From positions 124,001-188,000 of the forward strand of contig NZ_FOBX01000005.1 in the NCBI RefSeq assembly GCF_900109945.1: a stretch of DNA of 64,000 nucleotides, given 5' to 3'. This DNA comes from Bradyrhizobium sp. OK095. GTDB lineage: Bacteria; Pseudomonadota; Alphaproteobacteria; Rhizobiales; Xanthobacteraceae. The notes under the pieces are model-generated. The model was not told the DNA's origin, did not search any database, and saw only the letters and a program-made list of their open reading frames with translations. Shown piece after piece: positions 16,869 to 27,767 of this stretch. The position numbers and the translations under genes were made by a program. Numbering within the stretch: position 1 is the stretch's first letter; each line of letters opens with the position of its first letter.

Positions 16869-17991
16869 TCGCGTCCTTCGTATCGATGCTGGTGACGACC
16901 GACATGCCCGGCACGAGCCGCGCCAGCAAGGGCTGGTTGCCGTCGAGCTGGATCCGCACGGGAATGCGCTGCACCACTTTCGTAAAATTGCCGGTCGCAT
17001 TATCCGGCGGCAGCAGCGCAACCTGCGCGCCGGTTGCCGGCGCGATACGCTCGACCCGGCCGCGCAGCTTCTCCCGTGGAAAACTGTCGACGGTGATCTC
17101 GACCGGCTGGCCCGGCTGCACATGAGTGAGCTGGGTCTCCTTGTAGTTCGCGATCACATACACCTTCGGCAGCGGCACCACGTTGATGAGGTTGGTGCCG
17201 ATATTGACGTAGTCGCCGGGCTGCACCTGTCGCTCACCGACGACACCGTCGAACGGCGCCGATACCTTGGTGTACCCAAGCTTGAGCTTGACGCTCGCCA
17301 GCGTCGCCTTGGTGGCGTCGAGATCGGCGGCACGCTGCTTCTTGGTGCCTTGCAGGACTTCGAGCTGATGCTGCTGGGCCGCGATCACGGCACGGCTCGC
17401 CCGCACATCGGCCTGCGCCTTGGCAAGACCCGCGACCGCCTGCTCGAACCGCTGCCGCGTGCCGGACTCCGTCTGCGACAGCGATTGCTGACGCTCCTGC
17501 TCCTGCTTGGCCTCGACCTCGAGCGCTTCCGCCGACAGCCGCGCGGCTTCGGCCTGTGCGATCGTCGCATATTGCAGCTCGATCTGGTTGCCCAGATTGT
17601 CGAGCACGGCTTGCGATGCCGCGACGGCGGCCTCCGATTGCGCGACTTGTGCCTCGTAGTCGGCGGGATCGATCTGGATCAGGAGGTCGCCGGCCTTGAC
17701 GCGCTGGAAGTCGGTGACACCTACGGTCAGGACCTCGCCGGAGACGCGGCTCGCCAGCCGCGTCAGCTCGGCACGCACATAGGCGTCATTGGTGGTCTGG
17801 ACCACGGCATTGCCGACCCATTCGTCGAAGCGCAGCGTCGCCAGCGCGACAAAACCGAGCGCGACGATGACGGCGAACAGAGGGAGCGCAAGCCGACTCC
17901 ACAGCGAGCTCGCCGGCCGCTGTGTCGGTTTTGGTGGCGGGGCCGGTACGGCGGCAGGTGGCGGCGACGAGACTTGTTCCTGCTGACTCAC
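16855..17991 (-). CDS. HlyD/EmrA family membrane-fusion protein
   Basis: 378 aa. A proline-rich cytosolic tail (about 1-28) is followed by one membrane anchor (LALPLFAVIVALGFVALATL, about 33-52). The barrel-sandwich begins at TTNDAYVRAELTRLASRVSG, an EmrA-type signature, then a long alpha-helical hairpin rich in Ala, Gln and Glu (about 105-210) and FDGVVGERQVQPGDYV closing the lipoyl-like domain. It bridges the inner-membrane antiporter to an outer-membrane channel in the periplasm. Co-transcribed with the downstream DHA2 gene. Confidence 0.9.
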   Translation of the reverse strand: MSQQEQVSSPPPAAVPAPPPKPTQRPASSLWSRLALPLFAVIVALGFVALATLRFDEWVGNAVVQTTNDAYVRAELTRLASRVSGEVLTVGVTDFQRVKAGDLLIQIDPADYEAQVAQSEAAVAASQAVLDNLGNQIELQYATIAQAEAARLSAEALEVEAKQEQERQQSLSQTESGTRQRFEQAVAGLAKAQADVRASRAVIAAQQHQLEVLQGTKKQRAADLDATKATLASVKLKLGYTKVSAPFDGVVGERQVQPGDYVNIGTNLINVVPLPKVYVIANYKETQLTHVQPGQPVEITVDSFPREKLRGRVERIAPATGAQVALLPPDNATGNFTKVVQRIPVRIQLDGNQPLLARLVPGMSVVTSIDTKDANGGK

Positions 17992-18028
17992 GATAGGCCC
18001 CCAAAACCACTTTGACCAAACGCCGTTC

Positions 18029-18787
18029 TCACACCGTCTTCTCCGGCCATCGGCAGAGATCGTTGATCAGGCACACCTCGCAGCGCGGCTTGCGTGCGAG
18101 GCAAGTATAGCGGCCGTGCAGGATCAGCCAATGATGGGCATGCAGCATGAACTCGGCCGGGATCATTTTTTCGAGACCGAGTTCGACTTCGAGCGGCGTC
18201 TTGCCCGGCGCCATCCCGGTGCGATTGCCGACGCGGAAGACATGTGTGTCCACCGCCATGGTGTGCTCGCCAAAGGCCATGTTGAGCACCACGTTGGCGG
18301 TCTTGCGTCCTGCGCCCGGCAGCGACTCGATCTCGGCTCGCGTGCGCGGCACCTCGCCGCCGAAATCGCTGAGCATTTTTGCCGACAGCGCGATCACGTT
18401 CTTCGCTTTGGTGCGATAAAGGCCGATGGTCTTGATGTACTCGCGCAGGCGTTCCTCGCCGAGGTCGAGCATTTTCTGCGGCGTGTCGGCGATCTCGAAC
18501 AATGCCCGCGTCGCCTTGTTGACCCCGGCATCGGTCGCCTGCGCCGACAGCACCACGGCGACCAGCAGCGTGAACGGATTGACGTGCTCGAGCTCGCCTT
18601 TCGGCTCCGGATTGGCCTTGCGGAAACGGGCGAAGACCTCGTGGACCTCGGCCGGCGTCCAAGGCTTGATGGCTTTAAGTGATTTTTTGGCGGGCGCCTT
18701 CGGCTTCGCAACCGTTGCCGTTGCCTTTGCCTTTTTCTTCGGCACGGCCGCTTTGCGCGGGGCCGGCTTGCGGGTGATTTTTGCCAT
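18029..18787 (-). CDS. nth: Endonuclease III (DNA glycosylase/AP lyase)
   Basis: 252 aa. A Lys/Ala/Pro-rich extension of about 40 residues precedes the catalytic domain. The helix-hairpin-helix LPGAGRKTANVVLN contains the catalytic Lys, VDTHVFRV the catalytic Asp, and the C-terminus has the 4Fe-4S pattern C-x6-C-x2-C-x5-C (CLARKPRCEVCLINDLC). It removes oxidised pyrimidines in base-excision repair. ATG 18787 starts the basic extension; the longer open frame upstream runs through the divergent gene and is not credible. No Shine-Dalgarno precedes the start. The DUF2244 gene starts only 22 bp away on the other strand. Confidence 0.95.
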   Translation of the reverse strand: MAKITRKPAPRKAAVPKKKAKATATVAKPKAPAKKSLKAIKPWTPAEVHEVFARFRKANPEPKGELEHVNPFTLLVAVVLSAQATDAGVNKATRALFEIADTPQKMLDLGEERLREYIKTIGLYRTKAKNVIALSAKMLSDFGGEVPRTRAEIESLPGAGRKTANVVLNMAFGEHTMAVDTHVFRVGNRTGMAPGKTPLEVELGLEKMIPAEFMLHAHHWLILHGRYTCLARKPRCEVCLINDLCRWPEKTV

Positions 18788-18809
18788 GATCGGGATATAC
18801 TGAGGGACG
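18788..18809. promoter_or_regulatory. 22-bp bidirectional start region of nth and the DUF2244 gene
   Basis: The whole gap between the two start codons is 22 bp. It contains GGATATACTG. Read rightward this gives TATACT (18796-18801) eight bases before the DUF2244 ATG, with TGAGGGA as ribosome binding site. Read leftward it gives TATATC six bases before the nth ATG, with TTGCCT 18 bases further up inside the DUF2244 gene. A shared -10 box serving both directions is plausible; the nth transcript would be leaderless. Confidence 0.4.
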
Positions 18810-19343
18810 ATGAGCACAGGCAACGAAATTGAGCGCAAGAATTCTGAAGATCCGCGCGAGGTGCAGATCTTCTCGGCGCTGCTGACGCCGCATCGCTCGC
18901 TGAACCGCACCGGTTTTCTCGCCTTGATGCTGTTCCTGAGCGTCGTCAGTTTCGTCACGGGCCTCGCCTTCCTGATGATGGGCGCGTGGCCGGTGTTCGG
19001 CTTCTTCGGCCTCGACGTTCTCGTGATCTGGTGGGCCTTCAAGGTCAATTTCCGCGCCGCGCGGGCGACCGAGGAAATCGTCGTCACGCCGTCGGAGTTA
19101 CGGGTGCGGCGGGTCAGCCATCGCGGCCAGGTCGCCGAATGGGCGTTCAACCCGCTCTGGGTCCGGCTCGACCTGGAGATCGACGAGGATTTTGGCATCG
19201 AGCACCTCTATCTGATCTCGCGCGGCCGCCGTATCCAAATCGCCGGTTTTTTGGGGCCTGAGGAAAAAGCAAGCTTTTACAATGGCCTGGTCGAGGCGCT
19301 GAACGCCGCCCGGCGCGGCCCGACCTATAATCCGGTCACCTGA
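18810..19343 (+). CDS. DUF2244 family membrane protein
   Basis: 177 aa. Two adjacent hydrophobic segments (about 37-58 and 62-78, LMLFLSVVSFVTGLAFLMMG and GFFGLDVLVIWWAF) are followed by a soluble beta-rich domain containing VTPSELRVRRVSHRGQ and a C-terminal helix. This is the DUF2244 pattern, widespread next to DNA repair and cytochrome oxidase genes in alphaproteobacteria; the function is not known. The next plus-strand gene is the HTH/alkyltransferase fusion 56 bp downstream. Confidence 0.85.
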   Translation: MSTGNEIERKNSEDPREVQIFSALLTPHRSLNRTGFLALMLFLSVVSFVTGLAFLMMGAWPVFGFFGLDVLVIWWAFKVNFRAARATEEIVVTPSELRVRRVSHRGQVAEWAFNPLWVRLDLEIDEDFGIEHLYLISRGRRIQIAGFLGPEEKASFYNGLVEALNAARRGPTYNPVT

Positions 19344-19399
19344 TCGCCGGGTCGGAAATCGGGTGGTTTCGAACCGCGCCCTCTCCTACATTTCCACTC

Positions 19400-20296
19400 A
19401 TGATGACACTCGCCATACATGACCAGCGCCTGGCCAGGCCGGGCTCCCAGAACGCCGCGCTGCGCGATTATGATTCGGTGCGCCGGGCGATCGCCTTCAT
19501 CTCGGAGAAGTGGCGCGCGCAGCCGACCATCGAGGCGATGGCGGATGCGGCCGGCGTCACCCCGGATGAGCTGCACCATCTGTTCCGCCGCTGGGCCTCG
19601 ATCACGCCGAAGGCCTTTATGCAGGCGCTGACGCTCGATCACGCCAAGGGACTGCTGCGGGATTCCGCAAGCATCCTCGACGCGGCGCTCGACTCCGGTC
19701 TGTCAGGGCCGGGCCGGCTGCACGATCTGTTCGTGACCCATGAAGCGATGTCACCGGGCGAATGGAAGAACGGCGGCGCCGGCCTGACGCTGAGTTACGG
19801 CTTCCATCCCTCACCCTTCGGGACAGCGATCGTGATCGCGACCGGCCGCGGCCTGTCGGGCCTCGCTTTCGCCGATCCCGGTGAAGAGAAGGCGGCGCTC
19901 GCCGACATGACGCGGCGCTGGCCGAACGCGACTTATGTCGAAGATCATGAAGGCACCGCGCCACTGGCGCAGCGCATCTTCGACTCAAAACTGTGGCGAC
20001 CGGATCAGCCGCTGCGCGTGGTCATGATCGGCACCGATTTCGAGGTGCGGGTGTGGGAGACGTTGTTGAAGATCCCGATGGGCCGCGCGGTGTCCTATTC
20101 CGACATCGCCTGCAACATCGACAACCCGAAGGCCTCGCGCGCCGTCGGTGCCGCCGTCGGCAAGAACCCGGTATCGTTTGTCGTGCCCTGCCATCGCGCG
20201 CTCGGCAAAAGCGGCACGCTCACCGGCTATCACTGGGGCATCACCCGCAAGCAGGCGATGCTGGGCTGGGAAGCCGGGCAGTTGGGGATGCAGTGA
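19400..20296 (+). CDS. AraC-type HTH/methylated-DNA-cysteine S-methyltransferase fusion
   Basis: 298 aa. Residues 25-115 form an AraC-type helix-turn-helix domain (IEAMADAAGVTPDELHHLF). The C-terminal half is an Ogt/AGT domain with the acceptor Cys264 in the PCHR motif (FVVPCHRALG), the arginine finger RAVGAAVGKNP and the RNA/DNA-binding wing. It transfers the methyl group of O6-methylguanine to itself. Compared with E. coli Ada it lacks the N-terminal phosphotriester-repair domain with the regulatory Cys, so it may not act as a methylation-switched activator in the same way. The neighbouring nth gene gives a DNA-repair context. Confidence 0.9.
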   Translation: MMTLAIHDQRLARPGSQNAALRDYDSVRRAIAFISEKWRAQPTIEAMADAAGVTPDELHHLFRRWASITPKAFMQALTLDHAKGLLRDSASILDAALDSGLSGPGRLHDLFVTHEAMSPGEWKNGGAGLTLSYGFHPSPFGTAIVIATGRGLSGLAFADPGEEKAALADMTRRWPNATYVEDHEGTAPLAQRIFDSKLWRPDQPLRVVMIGTDFEVRVWETLLKIPMGRAVSYSDIACNIDNPKASRAVGAAVGKNPVSFVVPCHRALGKSGTLTGYHWGITRKQAMLGWEAGQLGMQ

Positions 20297-20301
20297 TTCT
20301 T

Positions 20302-20330
20302 CTCCCTCGCCCCGCTTGCGGGGAGAGGCG
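20302..20330. repeat. Short palindromic repeat, family C
   Basis: Hairpin CTCGCCCCGC-TT-GCGGGGAGAG between the convergent alkyltransferase and gpmA genes. It shares the CCCC/GGGGAGAGG words of 9510-9633. Confidence 0.7.
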
Positions 20331-20336
20331 AAAAGC

Positions 20337-20960
20337 TCAGCCCGCCAGATCCAGCTTCGAGGCCACCGTCGAATCCGCATTCAGCCGGTAGATGATCGGC
20401 ACACCCGTCGCGAGCTCGCGCTTCAAGATGCCTTCGGGCGAGAGCTTTTCCAGCACCATGATCAGCGCGCGCAGCGAGTTGCCATGGGCGGCGACCAGCG
20501 TGCGCTTGCCGTTGAGCACGCCGGGCAAAATCTCCTGCACATAGTAAGGCAGCGTGCGCGCCAGCGTGTCCTTCAGGCTTTCGCCGCCGGGCGGCGGCAC
20601 GTCGTAGGAGCGGCGCCAGATCAGCACCTGGTCCTCACCCCATTTCTTGCGCGCGTCGTCCTTGTTGAGGCCGGAGAGATCGCCGTAGTCACGCTCGTTC
20701 AGCGCGAGGTCCTTCGAGGTCGGCAGGCCCTTCTGGCCAAGCTCGCCGAGGATGAGATCGAGCGTGTGCTGCGCGCGCGTCAGCACCGAGGTGTAGGCGA
20801 CGTCGAACACAAGGCCCTGCGCCTTCAGCTTGCGGCCGGCCTCGCTGGCTTCCTTCACGCCGAGCTCGGTGAGATCAGGATCCTTCCAGCCCGTGAACAA
20901 GTTCTTCAGATTCCATTCGCTCTGGCCGTGGCGCACGAGCACGAGAAGACGTTCGCTCAT
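20337..20960 (-). CDS. gpmA: 2,3-bisphosphoglycerate-dependent phosphoglycerate mutase
   Basis: 207 aa, the short alphaproteobacterial form. The phosphohistidine motif [10 protein letters not shown] is at residues 8-17, with [13 protein letters not shown] and the second catalytic His in [11 protein letters not shown] (about 160). GGESLKDT provides the conserved Glu loop. It interconverts 3- and 2-phosphoglycerate in glycolysis and gluconeogenesis. It follows dapB on the same strand with an 84-bp gap largely taken up by a palindromic repeat. Confidence 0.95.
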   Translation of the reverse strand: MSERLLVLVRHGQSEWNLKNLFTGWKDPDLTELGVKEASEAGRKLKAQGLVFDVAYTSVLTRAQHTLDLILGELGQKGLPTSKDLALNERDYGDLSGLNKDDARKKWGEDQVLIWRRSYDVPPPGGESLKDTLARTLPYYVQEILPGVLNGKRTLVAAHGNSLRALIMVLEKLSPEGILKRELATGVPIIYRLNADSTVASKLDLAG

Positions 20961-20988
20961 TGACTGCTATCCATTCCGTTTATCTTTT

Positions 20989-21037
20989 GAGCATGATCTT
21001 GTCGGAAAACCGCTTCATACTTTTCCGGATCATGCTC
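20989..21037. repeat. Intergenic palindromic repeat, family D
   Basis: Arms GAGCATGATC and GATCATGCTC with inner TCGGAAAA and TTTTCCGG. Another copy is at 54949-54994. Here it lies between dapB and gpmA. Confidence 0.9.
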
Positions 21038-21044
21038 CCTTCGT

Positions 21045-21860
21045 TCAGAGATCAGCGAGGCCGAGCACGTCGGCCATGGAGTAGTGCCCCGGCTTCTTGC
21101 CGTGCGCCCACAACGCCGCCTTCAGCGCGCCATGGGCGAACAGCATGCGGTCCTCGGCCTGATGCGACAGCGTGAGGCGCTCGAACGGGCCGAGGAAGCT
21201 GACGCTGTGCTCGCCGGCGACGGTGCCGCCGCGCAAGGAGGCGAACCCAATATTGCCCGGCCTCCGCGCGCCGGTGATGCCGTCGCGGCCACGCTCGGCA
21301 TGCTCATCGAGCGGGATGCCGCGGCCGCTAGCGGCCGCCTGTCCCAGCATCAGCGCCGTGCCCGAGGGGGCATCGATCTTCATGCGGTGATGGGTTTCGA
21401 CGATCTCGATGTCAAAACTTTCGTCGAGCGCCTTGGCGACGCGCTTGACCACGGCGGCGAGCAGATTGACGCCCAGGCTCATATTGCCCGATTGCACCAC
21501 GACCGCGCGGTTGGTGACGCTCTTGATCACGGCGTTGTCGGAGCCAGACAGGCCGGTGGTGCCGACGACATGCACGATGCCGCGCTCGGCCGCGATCGCG
21601 ACATTGGCGATGGTCGCGGCCGGCACGGTGAAATCGAGGATGCCGTCGGCCTCCTTCGACATCGCCCAGAGATCAGCGGAGAGCTTGATGCCGTTGGCCG
21701 GGAGCCCTGCGAGCACGCCGGCATCCTTGCCGAGCAGCTCGGAGCCCGGCGCCTCCAGCGCGCCTGCCAATACCGCACCTTTGCTCTCGGCAATCGCCCG
21801 CGTCAGCGCGCGGCCCATCCGGCCGCCGGCTCCAGCAACAATCAAGCGCATGTCGGACAT
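21045..21860 (-). CDS. dapB: 4-hydroxy-tetrahydrodipicolinate reductase
   Basis: 271 aa. The Rossmann fingerprint [12 protein letters not shown] is at the N-terminus, VGTTGLS at about 105, and the DapB signature [19 protein letters not shown] (about 160-178) contains the catalytic His and Lys. It reduces the DapA product with NAD(P)H in the lysine/diaminopimelate route, so it feeds both lysine and peptidoglycan. ATG 21860 gives [13 protein letters not shown]; a second Met is three residues later. Confidence 0.96.
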   Translation of the reverse strand: MSDMRLIVAGAGGRMGRALTRAIAESKGAVLAGALEAPGSELLGKDAGVLAGLPANGIKLSADLWAMSKEADGILDFTVPAATIANVAIAAERGIVHVVGTTGLSGSDNAVIKSVTNRAVVVQSGNMSLGVNLLAAVVKRVAKALDESFDIEIVETHHRMKIDAPSGTALMLGQAAASGRGIPLDEHAERGRDGITGARRPGNIGFASLRGGTVAGEHSVSFLGPFERLTLSHQAEDRMLFAHGALKAALWAHGKKPGHYSMADVLGLADL

Positions 21861-21944
21861 GGTGCGATCCTCTCAGGTGCGTTGTAGCGGGGGGATGCAG
21901 TTCCGGCAACCGAGGGGGATCGGGCAGGGTTGCCCGCGGCCATC

Positions 21945-22050
21945 TTTCGAGACGCCCGCCTTCGGCGTGCCCTCAGGATGAGGTCCGTTTTGCGGCGAGA
22001 TATCAGACCCTCATGGTGAGGAGCCCGCCAAAGCGGGCGTCTCGAACCAT
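21945..22050. repeat. Intergenic palindromic repeat, family E
   Basis: Outer arms TTTCGAGACGCCCGCC and GGCGTCTCGAA-type, with inner CCTCAGGATGAGG and CTCATGGTGAGGAG. It occupies the gap between the DUF1330 gene and dapB. Confidence 0.88.
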
Positions 22051-22092
22051 GCAGGCCCGGTACGTTTCGGGAAGGTCAGAAAAGATCGCGCC

Positions 22093-22404
22093 TCAGCCGT
22101 CCGATGGCTGCGGGCCGTCATAACCTTCGATGATGATGAGGTCGGCGATCGAGTGCGGCTGGCGCACTTTGATGTTGGCCTGGTATTCCGGCGAGTTGTA
22201 GCAGGCGATCGCGGTCTCGTAGTCCGGGAATTCGATCACGACGTTGCGGGTGCGGCTAGCGCCTTCGACGGTGGTGAACTTGCCGGCGCGGACGACGAAG
22301 CGGGCGCCCCATTTCTTGAAGATCGGACCGTTGGCGACGGCATAGGGCTTGTAGCCCTCGTCATTGCTCACATCGACGCGTCCGATCCAGTAGCCTTTTG
22401 CCAT
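22093..22404 (-). CDS. DUF1330 domain-containing protein
   Basis: 103 aa, the full length of a ferredoxin-like DUF1330 protein. It has MAKGYWIGRVDV at the start, FVVRAGKFTTVEG in the middle, and RNVVIEFPDYETAIACYNSPEYQ, the family signature. Function is unknown; relatives form small dimeric alpha/beta barrels that can bind hydrophobic ligands. It lies 26 bp downstream of pyrF and is probably in the same operon. Confidence 0.88.
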   Translation of the reverse strand: MAKGYWIGRVDVSNDEGYKPYAVANGPIFKKWGARFVVRAGKFTTVEGASRTRNVVIEFPDYETAIACYNSPEYQANIKVRQPHSIADLIIIEGYDGPQPSDG

Positions 22405-22430
22405 TGTTCTTCTCCCTGTGTTGTTGGTGG

Positions 22431-23141
22431 TTAGCCTAGCGCTTGCGCAATCTCGGCCTGGATGGATTCCGCGATGGCTTTGGGGTCGGCGGCTTCCACC
22501 ACCGGCCGCCCGACGACGAGATAATCCGCACCTGCGCTGATCGCACGGCCCGGCGTCATGATGCGCTTCTGGTCGCCGCTGGCCGCGCCCGCCGGGCGAA
22601 TGCCGGGCGTGACAAGGCTCATCTGATGACCGACGATCTTGCGCAAGCTGCCGACTTCCTCGGGCGAGGACACGAGGCCATCGACGCCGAGCACCTGCGC
22701 CTGCTGCGCGCGCGCCTCGACGAGCTCGGAGACGCCGAGCCGATAGCCCGCCGCGTGCAGATCGTCCTCATTGTAAGAGGTCAGCACAGTGACGGCGAGA
22801 ATCTTCAGGCTCGCACTGCCGCGGCCCTCGACGGCGCCTTTCATCGTCTGCGGATAGGCGTGTACGGTGAGGAAGGTCGCGCCCAATCTGGTGATGCTCT
22901 CGACGCCTTGGGCCACCGTGTTGCCGATGTCGTGCAGCTTGAGATCGAGAAAAACCTTCTTGCCCTTGTCGGCGAGCTTTGCAACGAGCGGCAAGCCGCC
23001 GGCATAAGCGAGCCGATAGCCGATCTTGTAGAAGCTGACACTGTCGCCGAGCCTCGCGATCATCGCCTCCGCGGCATCGACGCTGGGCAGATCGAGCGCA
23101 ACGATCAGACGGTCTTTCGGGGCGATTTCGGCTGGCGTCAT
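22431..23141 (-). CDS. pyrF: Orotidine 5'-phosphate decarboxylase
   Basis: 236 aa. The active-site signature [12 protein letters not shown] (about 66-77) holds the Asp-Lys-Asp triad, and LIVALDLPS near the N-terminus and VTPGIRPAG (about 185) are the substrate loops. It catalyses the last step of UMP synthesis. The start lies 6 bp after the stop of the FMN reductase gene, so these genes are probably co-transcribed. Confidence 0.96.
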   Translation of the reverse strand: MTPAEIAPKDRLIVALDLPSVDAAEAMIARLGDSVSFYKIGYRLAYAGGLPLVAKLADKGKKVFLDLKLHDIGNTVAQGVESITRLGATFLTVHAYPQTMKGAVEGRGSASLKILAVTVLTSYNEDDLHAAGYRLGVSELVEARAQQAQVLGVDGLVSSPEEVGSLRKIVGHQMSLVTPGIRPAGAASGDQKRIMTPGRAISAGADYLVVGRPVVEAADPKAIAESIQAEIAQALG

Positions 23142-23147
23142 GTCACC

Positions 23148-23726
23148 TCACATCATGCGTTGGGAAATGTCGATCAACTGCCGCACCAGCTCTTTCAACG
23201 AAGCGATATCGCTCTCGTTCTTCAGCCTGTCCATATCGTCATAGGCCTGGTCGGCAAAAGCGAGCGTGAACTGGCCGGCAATCACATTGGCGTGGCAGGA
23301 CGTCAGGATCAGCCTGAGCGCCTGGAGCGCGCGGGCCGCACCCAATCGGCTCTGCGAGGCGCCGGCGAGCGCGAAGGCACGGTTGCGGAAGACGTCGCCG
23401 CGCGCCTCGTGCGGGTCCTGCACGCGGCTGACCCAGTCGATCGCGTTCTTCAGCAACGGCGGCACCGAGGCGTTGTATTCGGGCGAGACGAACAGCACGC
23501 CATGATGCGTGCCGATCATCCGCTTGAGATTGATCGCGTGCTTGGGCACGCCTGATTTGGCCTGGAGATCGCCGTCGTAGATCGGCAGCGGAAAATCGGC
23601 GAGCGAGATGCGGGTGATTTCGACGCCGGCCTGGGCGAATTCATATGCGGCGACCGCCGCCAGCTTCGCATTATGCGAGCCGGTGCGGAGCGAACCGGGA
23701 ATGACCAGGATTTTGGGTGCTGACAT
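23148..23726 (-). CDS. NADPH-dependent FMN reductase family flavoprotein
   Basis: 192 aa flavodoxin-like fold. PGSLRTGSHNAKLA at about 9-22 is the FMN phosphate-binding loop and SPEYNASVPPLLKNAIDWVSR (about 78-98) is the family signature that holds the isoalloxazine ring. Members reduce quinones, azo dyes or chromate with NAD(P)H. ATG 23726 is chosen because the strand KILVIPGS follows at once; an upstream in-frame ATG at 23765 adds 13 residues. It lies between pmtA and pyrF on the same strand. Confidence 0.88.
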   Translation of the reverse strand: MSAPKILVIPGSLRTGSHNAKLAAVAAYEFAQAGVEITRISLADFPLPIYDGDLQAKSGVPKHAINLKRMIGTHHGVLFVSPEYNASVPPLLKNAIDWVSRVQDPHEARGDVFRNRAFALAGASQSRLGAARALQALRLILTSCHANVIAGQFTLAFADQAYDDMDRLKNESDIASLKELVRQLIDISQRMM

Positions 23727-23783
23727 CCAATTCAATGCGTTCGGCGAAACGAGCCCGCCGCGCAAAGAAAGATGCCGGCGGAA

Positions 23784-24383
23784 TTAGTCCTTGCGATACA
23801 CCCAGACGCGGGCCGGCGGAAGGTTCATCCAGATCCGGTCCGATGCCTCTGTGGACACGCCGGGCAGCGATTTCGGGATCGGCGGCACCACCGCATAGGT
23901 GAACTGGACGAAGGGCGCGCCGGGCGCCAGCGCCGTGAAGGCGTCGCGGATCAGCCGCAGCCGCGTCAGCATCGGTTTTGTGACCAGCGGCAGGCCGGAG
24001 ACGACGGCGGAGGCGGGCGCGCTCAGCACGTTCCAGAGCGTGTCGCGCAGGCGATAGGCATCGCCCTGCACGACCTTGGCCTGCGGATAGCGATCGCGCA
24101 GCAGGGCGCAGAAGCCCGGATTATATTCGACGAGGACGAGGCGTTTCTGGTCGACGCCGCGCTCGATCAGGGCCGAGGTGATGGCGCCGGTGCCGGGCCC
24201 AAGCTCGACCACGGGAGCGTCCGAGTCGACGTCGACGTAATGCGCCATTTTGCGGGCGAGCAGCTTGCCTGACGGCATCACCGCGCCCATGTGCAGGGGC
24301 TTTTCGATCCATGATCTGAGAAAGCGCACCTCGTCATCAAGACGAGGTTTCTTCAACGCACGCGCGGACGATGGCAATGGCAT
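23784..24383 (-). CDS. pmtA: Phospholipid N-methyltransferase (PmtA type)
   Basis: 199 aa class I SAM-dependent methyltransferase. The SAM loop is VVELGPGTGAIT at about 58-69, and PLHMGAVMPSGKLLARKM before it is typical of the rhizobial PmtA family, which has a basic, amphipathic N-terminus (SARALKKPRLDDEVRFLRSWIEKP) for membrane binding. PmtA methylates phosphatidylethanolamine towards phosphatidylcholine. The position next to dnaJ is, as far as I recall, the same as for the characterised pmtA of B. japonicum. Related sequences include rRNA dimethylase-like proteins, but the N-terminal region favours PmtA. Confidence 0.8.
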   Translation of the reverse strand: MPLPSSARALKKPRLDDEVRFLRSWIEKPLHMGAVMPSGKLLARKMAHYVDVDSDAPVVELGPGTGAITSALIERGVDQKRLVLVEYNPGFCALLRDRYPQAKVVQGDAYRLRDTLWNVLSAPASAVVSGLPLVTKPMLTRLRLIRDAFTALAPGAPFVQFTYAVVPPIPKSLPGVSTEASDRIWMNLPPARVWVYRKD

Positions 24384-24471
24384 GTCAGGACCGGACGGGA
24401 CCGCAGGAACGCGGCGTGTCAGAAAATAGTCATAAACAGGTATAGGCCGAAGGCGGTACGGTCAAGACGAG

Positions 24472-25605
24472 TCAGCTCGCCCGATTGCTGAACAGATCCT
24501 TGACCTTGGTGAAGAAGCCGACGGATTCCGGCTGGGTATTGCCCGAGGACAGCTTTTCGAACTCGGCCAGCAATTCCTGCTGCTTCTTGGTGAGATTTTG
24601 CGGGGTCTCGACCGCGACCTGGACGTACATGTCGCCCGTCTGGCGCGAGCGCAGCACCGGCATGCCTTTTGATGCAATGCGGAATCGGCGGCTCGACTGG
24701 GTGCCGGCCGGCACTTTCACCTTGGCTTTCCCGCCGTCGATGGTCGGCACCTCGAATTCCCCGCCAAGGGCGGCCGTCACCATCGAGATCGGGACCCGGC
24801 AATGCAGATCGGCGCCGTCGCGCTGGAACAGCTGGTGCTGGGCCAGCGACAGGAAGATGTAGAGGTCGCCGGGCGGGCCGCCGCGGACCCCGGCCTCGCC
24901 CTCGTTGGCGAGCCTGATCCTGGTGCCGTCCTCGACACCCGGGGGAATGTTGACCGAGAGATTCCGCTCGCGGGTGACGCGGCCCTGGCCCGAGCAGGAC
25001 GGGCAGGCATCCTCGATCATCTGGCCGCGGCCCTGGCAGCCGGGGCAGGTCCGCTCCAGCGTGAAGAAACCCTGCGACTGCCGCACGCGGCCGGCGCCGC
25101 CGCAGGTTGAGCAGGTCTTCGGCTTGGTGCCGGCCTTGGCACCGATGCCCGAGCAGGCCTCGCAGGTGACCGAGACCGGAATCTCGATCTGCGCGGTCTT
25201 GCCGCCAAAGGCGTCCTCGAGCGTGATTTCCATGTTGTAGCGTAAATCGGCGCCGCGCTCGCGGCCGCCGCGGCCGCCGCCGCGTTGTCCGGCCATGCCG
25301 AACAGATCTTCGAAGATGTCGGAGAAGGAGGAGGCGAAGCCGGCGCCGAAACCAGCACCGCCGCCGGGGCCGCCCTGCTCAAAGGCCGCATGGCCAAAGC
25401 GGTCGTAGGCCGCGCGCTTGTCCTTGTCCTTGAGGATCTCGTAAGCTTCGTTGAGTTCCTTGAACTTGACTTCGCTGGTGTCATCCCCGGGATTGCGGTC
25501 GGGGTGAAACTTCATCGCAAGCTTGCGGAAGGACGATTTCAGCACGGAATCGTCGGCGGAGCGTTCGACCTCAAGGGTTTCGTAATAGCAGCGCTTGGTG
25601 GACAT
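24472..25605 (-). CDS. dnaJ: Chaperone protein DnaJ
   Basis: 377 aa. The J-domain has HPD (KFHPDRNPG, about residue 33), followed by a Gly/Phe-rich linker ([13 protein letters not shown], about 78-92). The zinc-binding region has four C-x-x-C-x-G-x-G repeats: [24 protein letters not shown] and CPSCSGQG. The C-terminal substrate-binding domains follow. It delivers unfolded clients to DnaK and stimulates its ATPase. A 260-bp gap containing a perfect hairpin separates it from dnaK, so expression may be uncoupled in part. Confidence 0.97.
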   Translation of the reverse strand: MSTKRCYYETLEVERSADDSVLKSSFRKLAMKFHPDRNPGDDTSEVKFKELNEAYEILKDKDKRAAYDRFGHAAFEQGGPGGGAGFGAGFASSFSDIFEDLFGMAGQRGGGRGGRERGADLRYNMEITLEDAFGGKTAQIEIPVSVTCEACSGIGAKAGTKPKTCSTCGGAGRVRQSQGFFTLERTCPGCQGRGQMIEDACPSCSGQGRVTRERNLSVNIPPGVEDGTRIRLANEGEAGVRGGPPGDLYIFLSLAQHQLFQRDGADLHCRVPISMVTAALGGEFEVPTIDGGKAKVKVPAGTQSSRRFRIASKGMPVLRSRQTGDMYVQVAVETPQNLTKKQQELLAEFEKLSSGNTQPESVGFFTKVKDLFSNRAS

Positions 25606-25791
25606 GTCTGACTCGGCCTATCCAATCGCGATTCAAGTCGGGGCGAAACAACGTCGCCACGCGACCATATAAGCAGCCTTCCGCTGATCGGCAGAGGGCA
25701 GCACGGTGTCGTTCAGCATAACGGCTGGGAATTGATTGATCGTAACGGGGCCGATCTCAACAGAGCCTGCTCCCGTCGAACCCGGCACGAA

Positions 25792-25816
25792 GGCCTCTCC
25801 CCTGAGGGGAGAGGCC
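25792..25816. terminator. Perfect hairpin in the dnaK-dnaJ gap
   Basis: An 11-bp perfect stem GGCCTCTCCCC / GGGGAGAGGCC with a TGA loop, about 50 bp after the dnaK stop. There is no T-run in either direction, so it is not a classic intrinsic terminator. It could attenuate transcription or block 3' decay so that dnaK mRNA exceeds dnaJ mRNA. It shares words with the family C repeats. Confidence 0.55.
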
Positions 25817-25865
25817 GACTGAGCGTGTGGGGTCCAAGCCGCCCGCATCATGACCCTCTTCGGGT

Positions 25866-27767
<1,902 letters not shown>

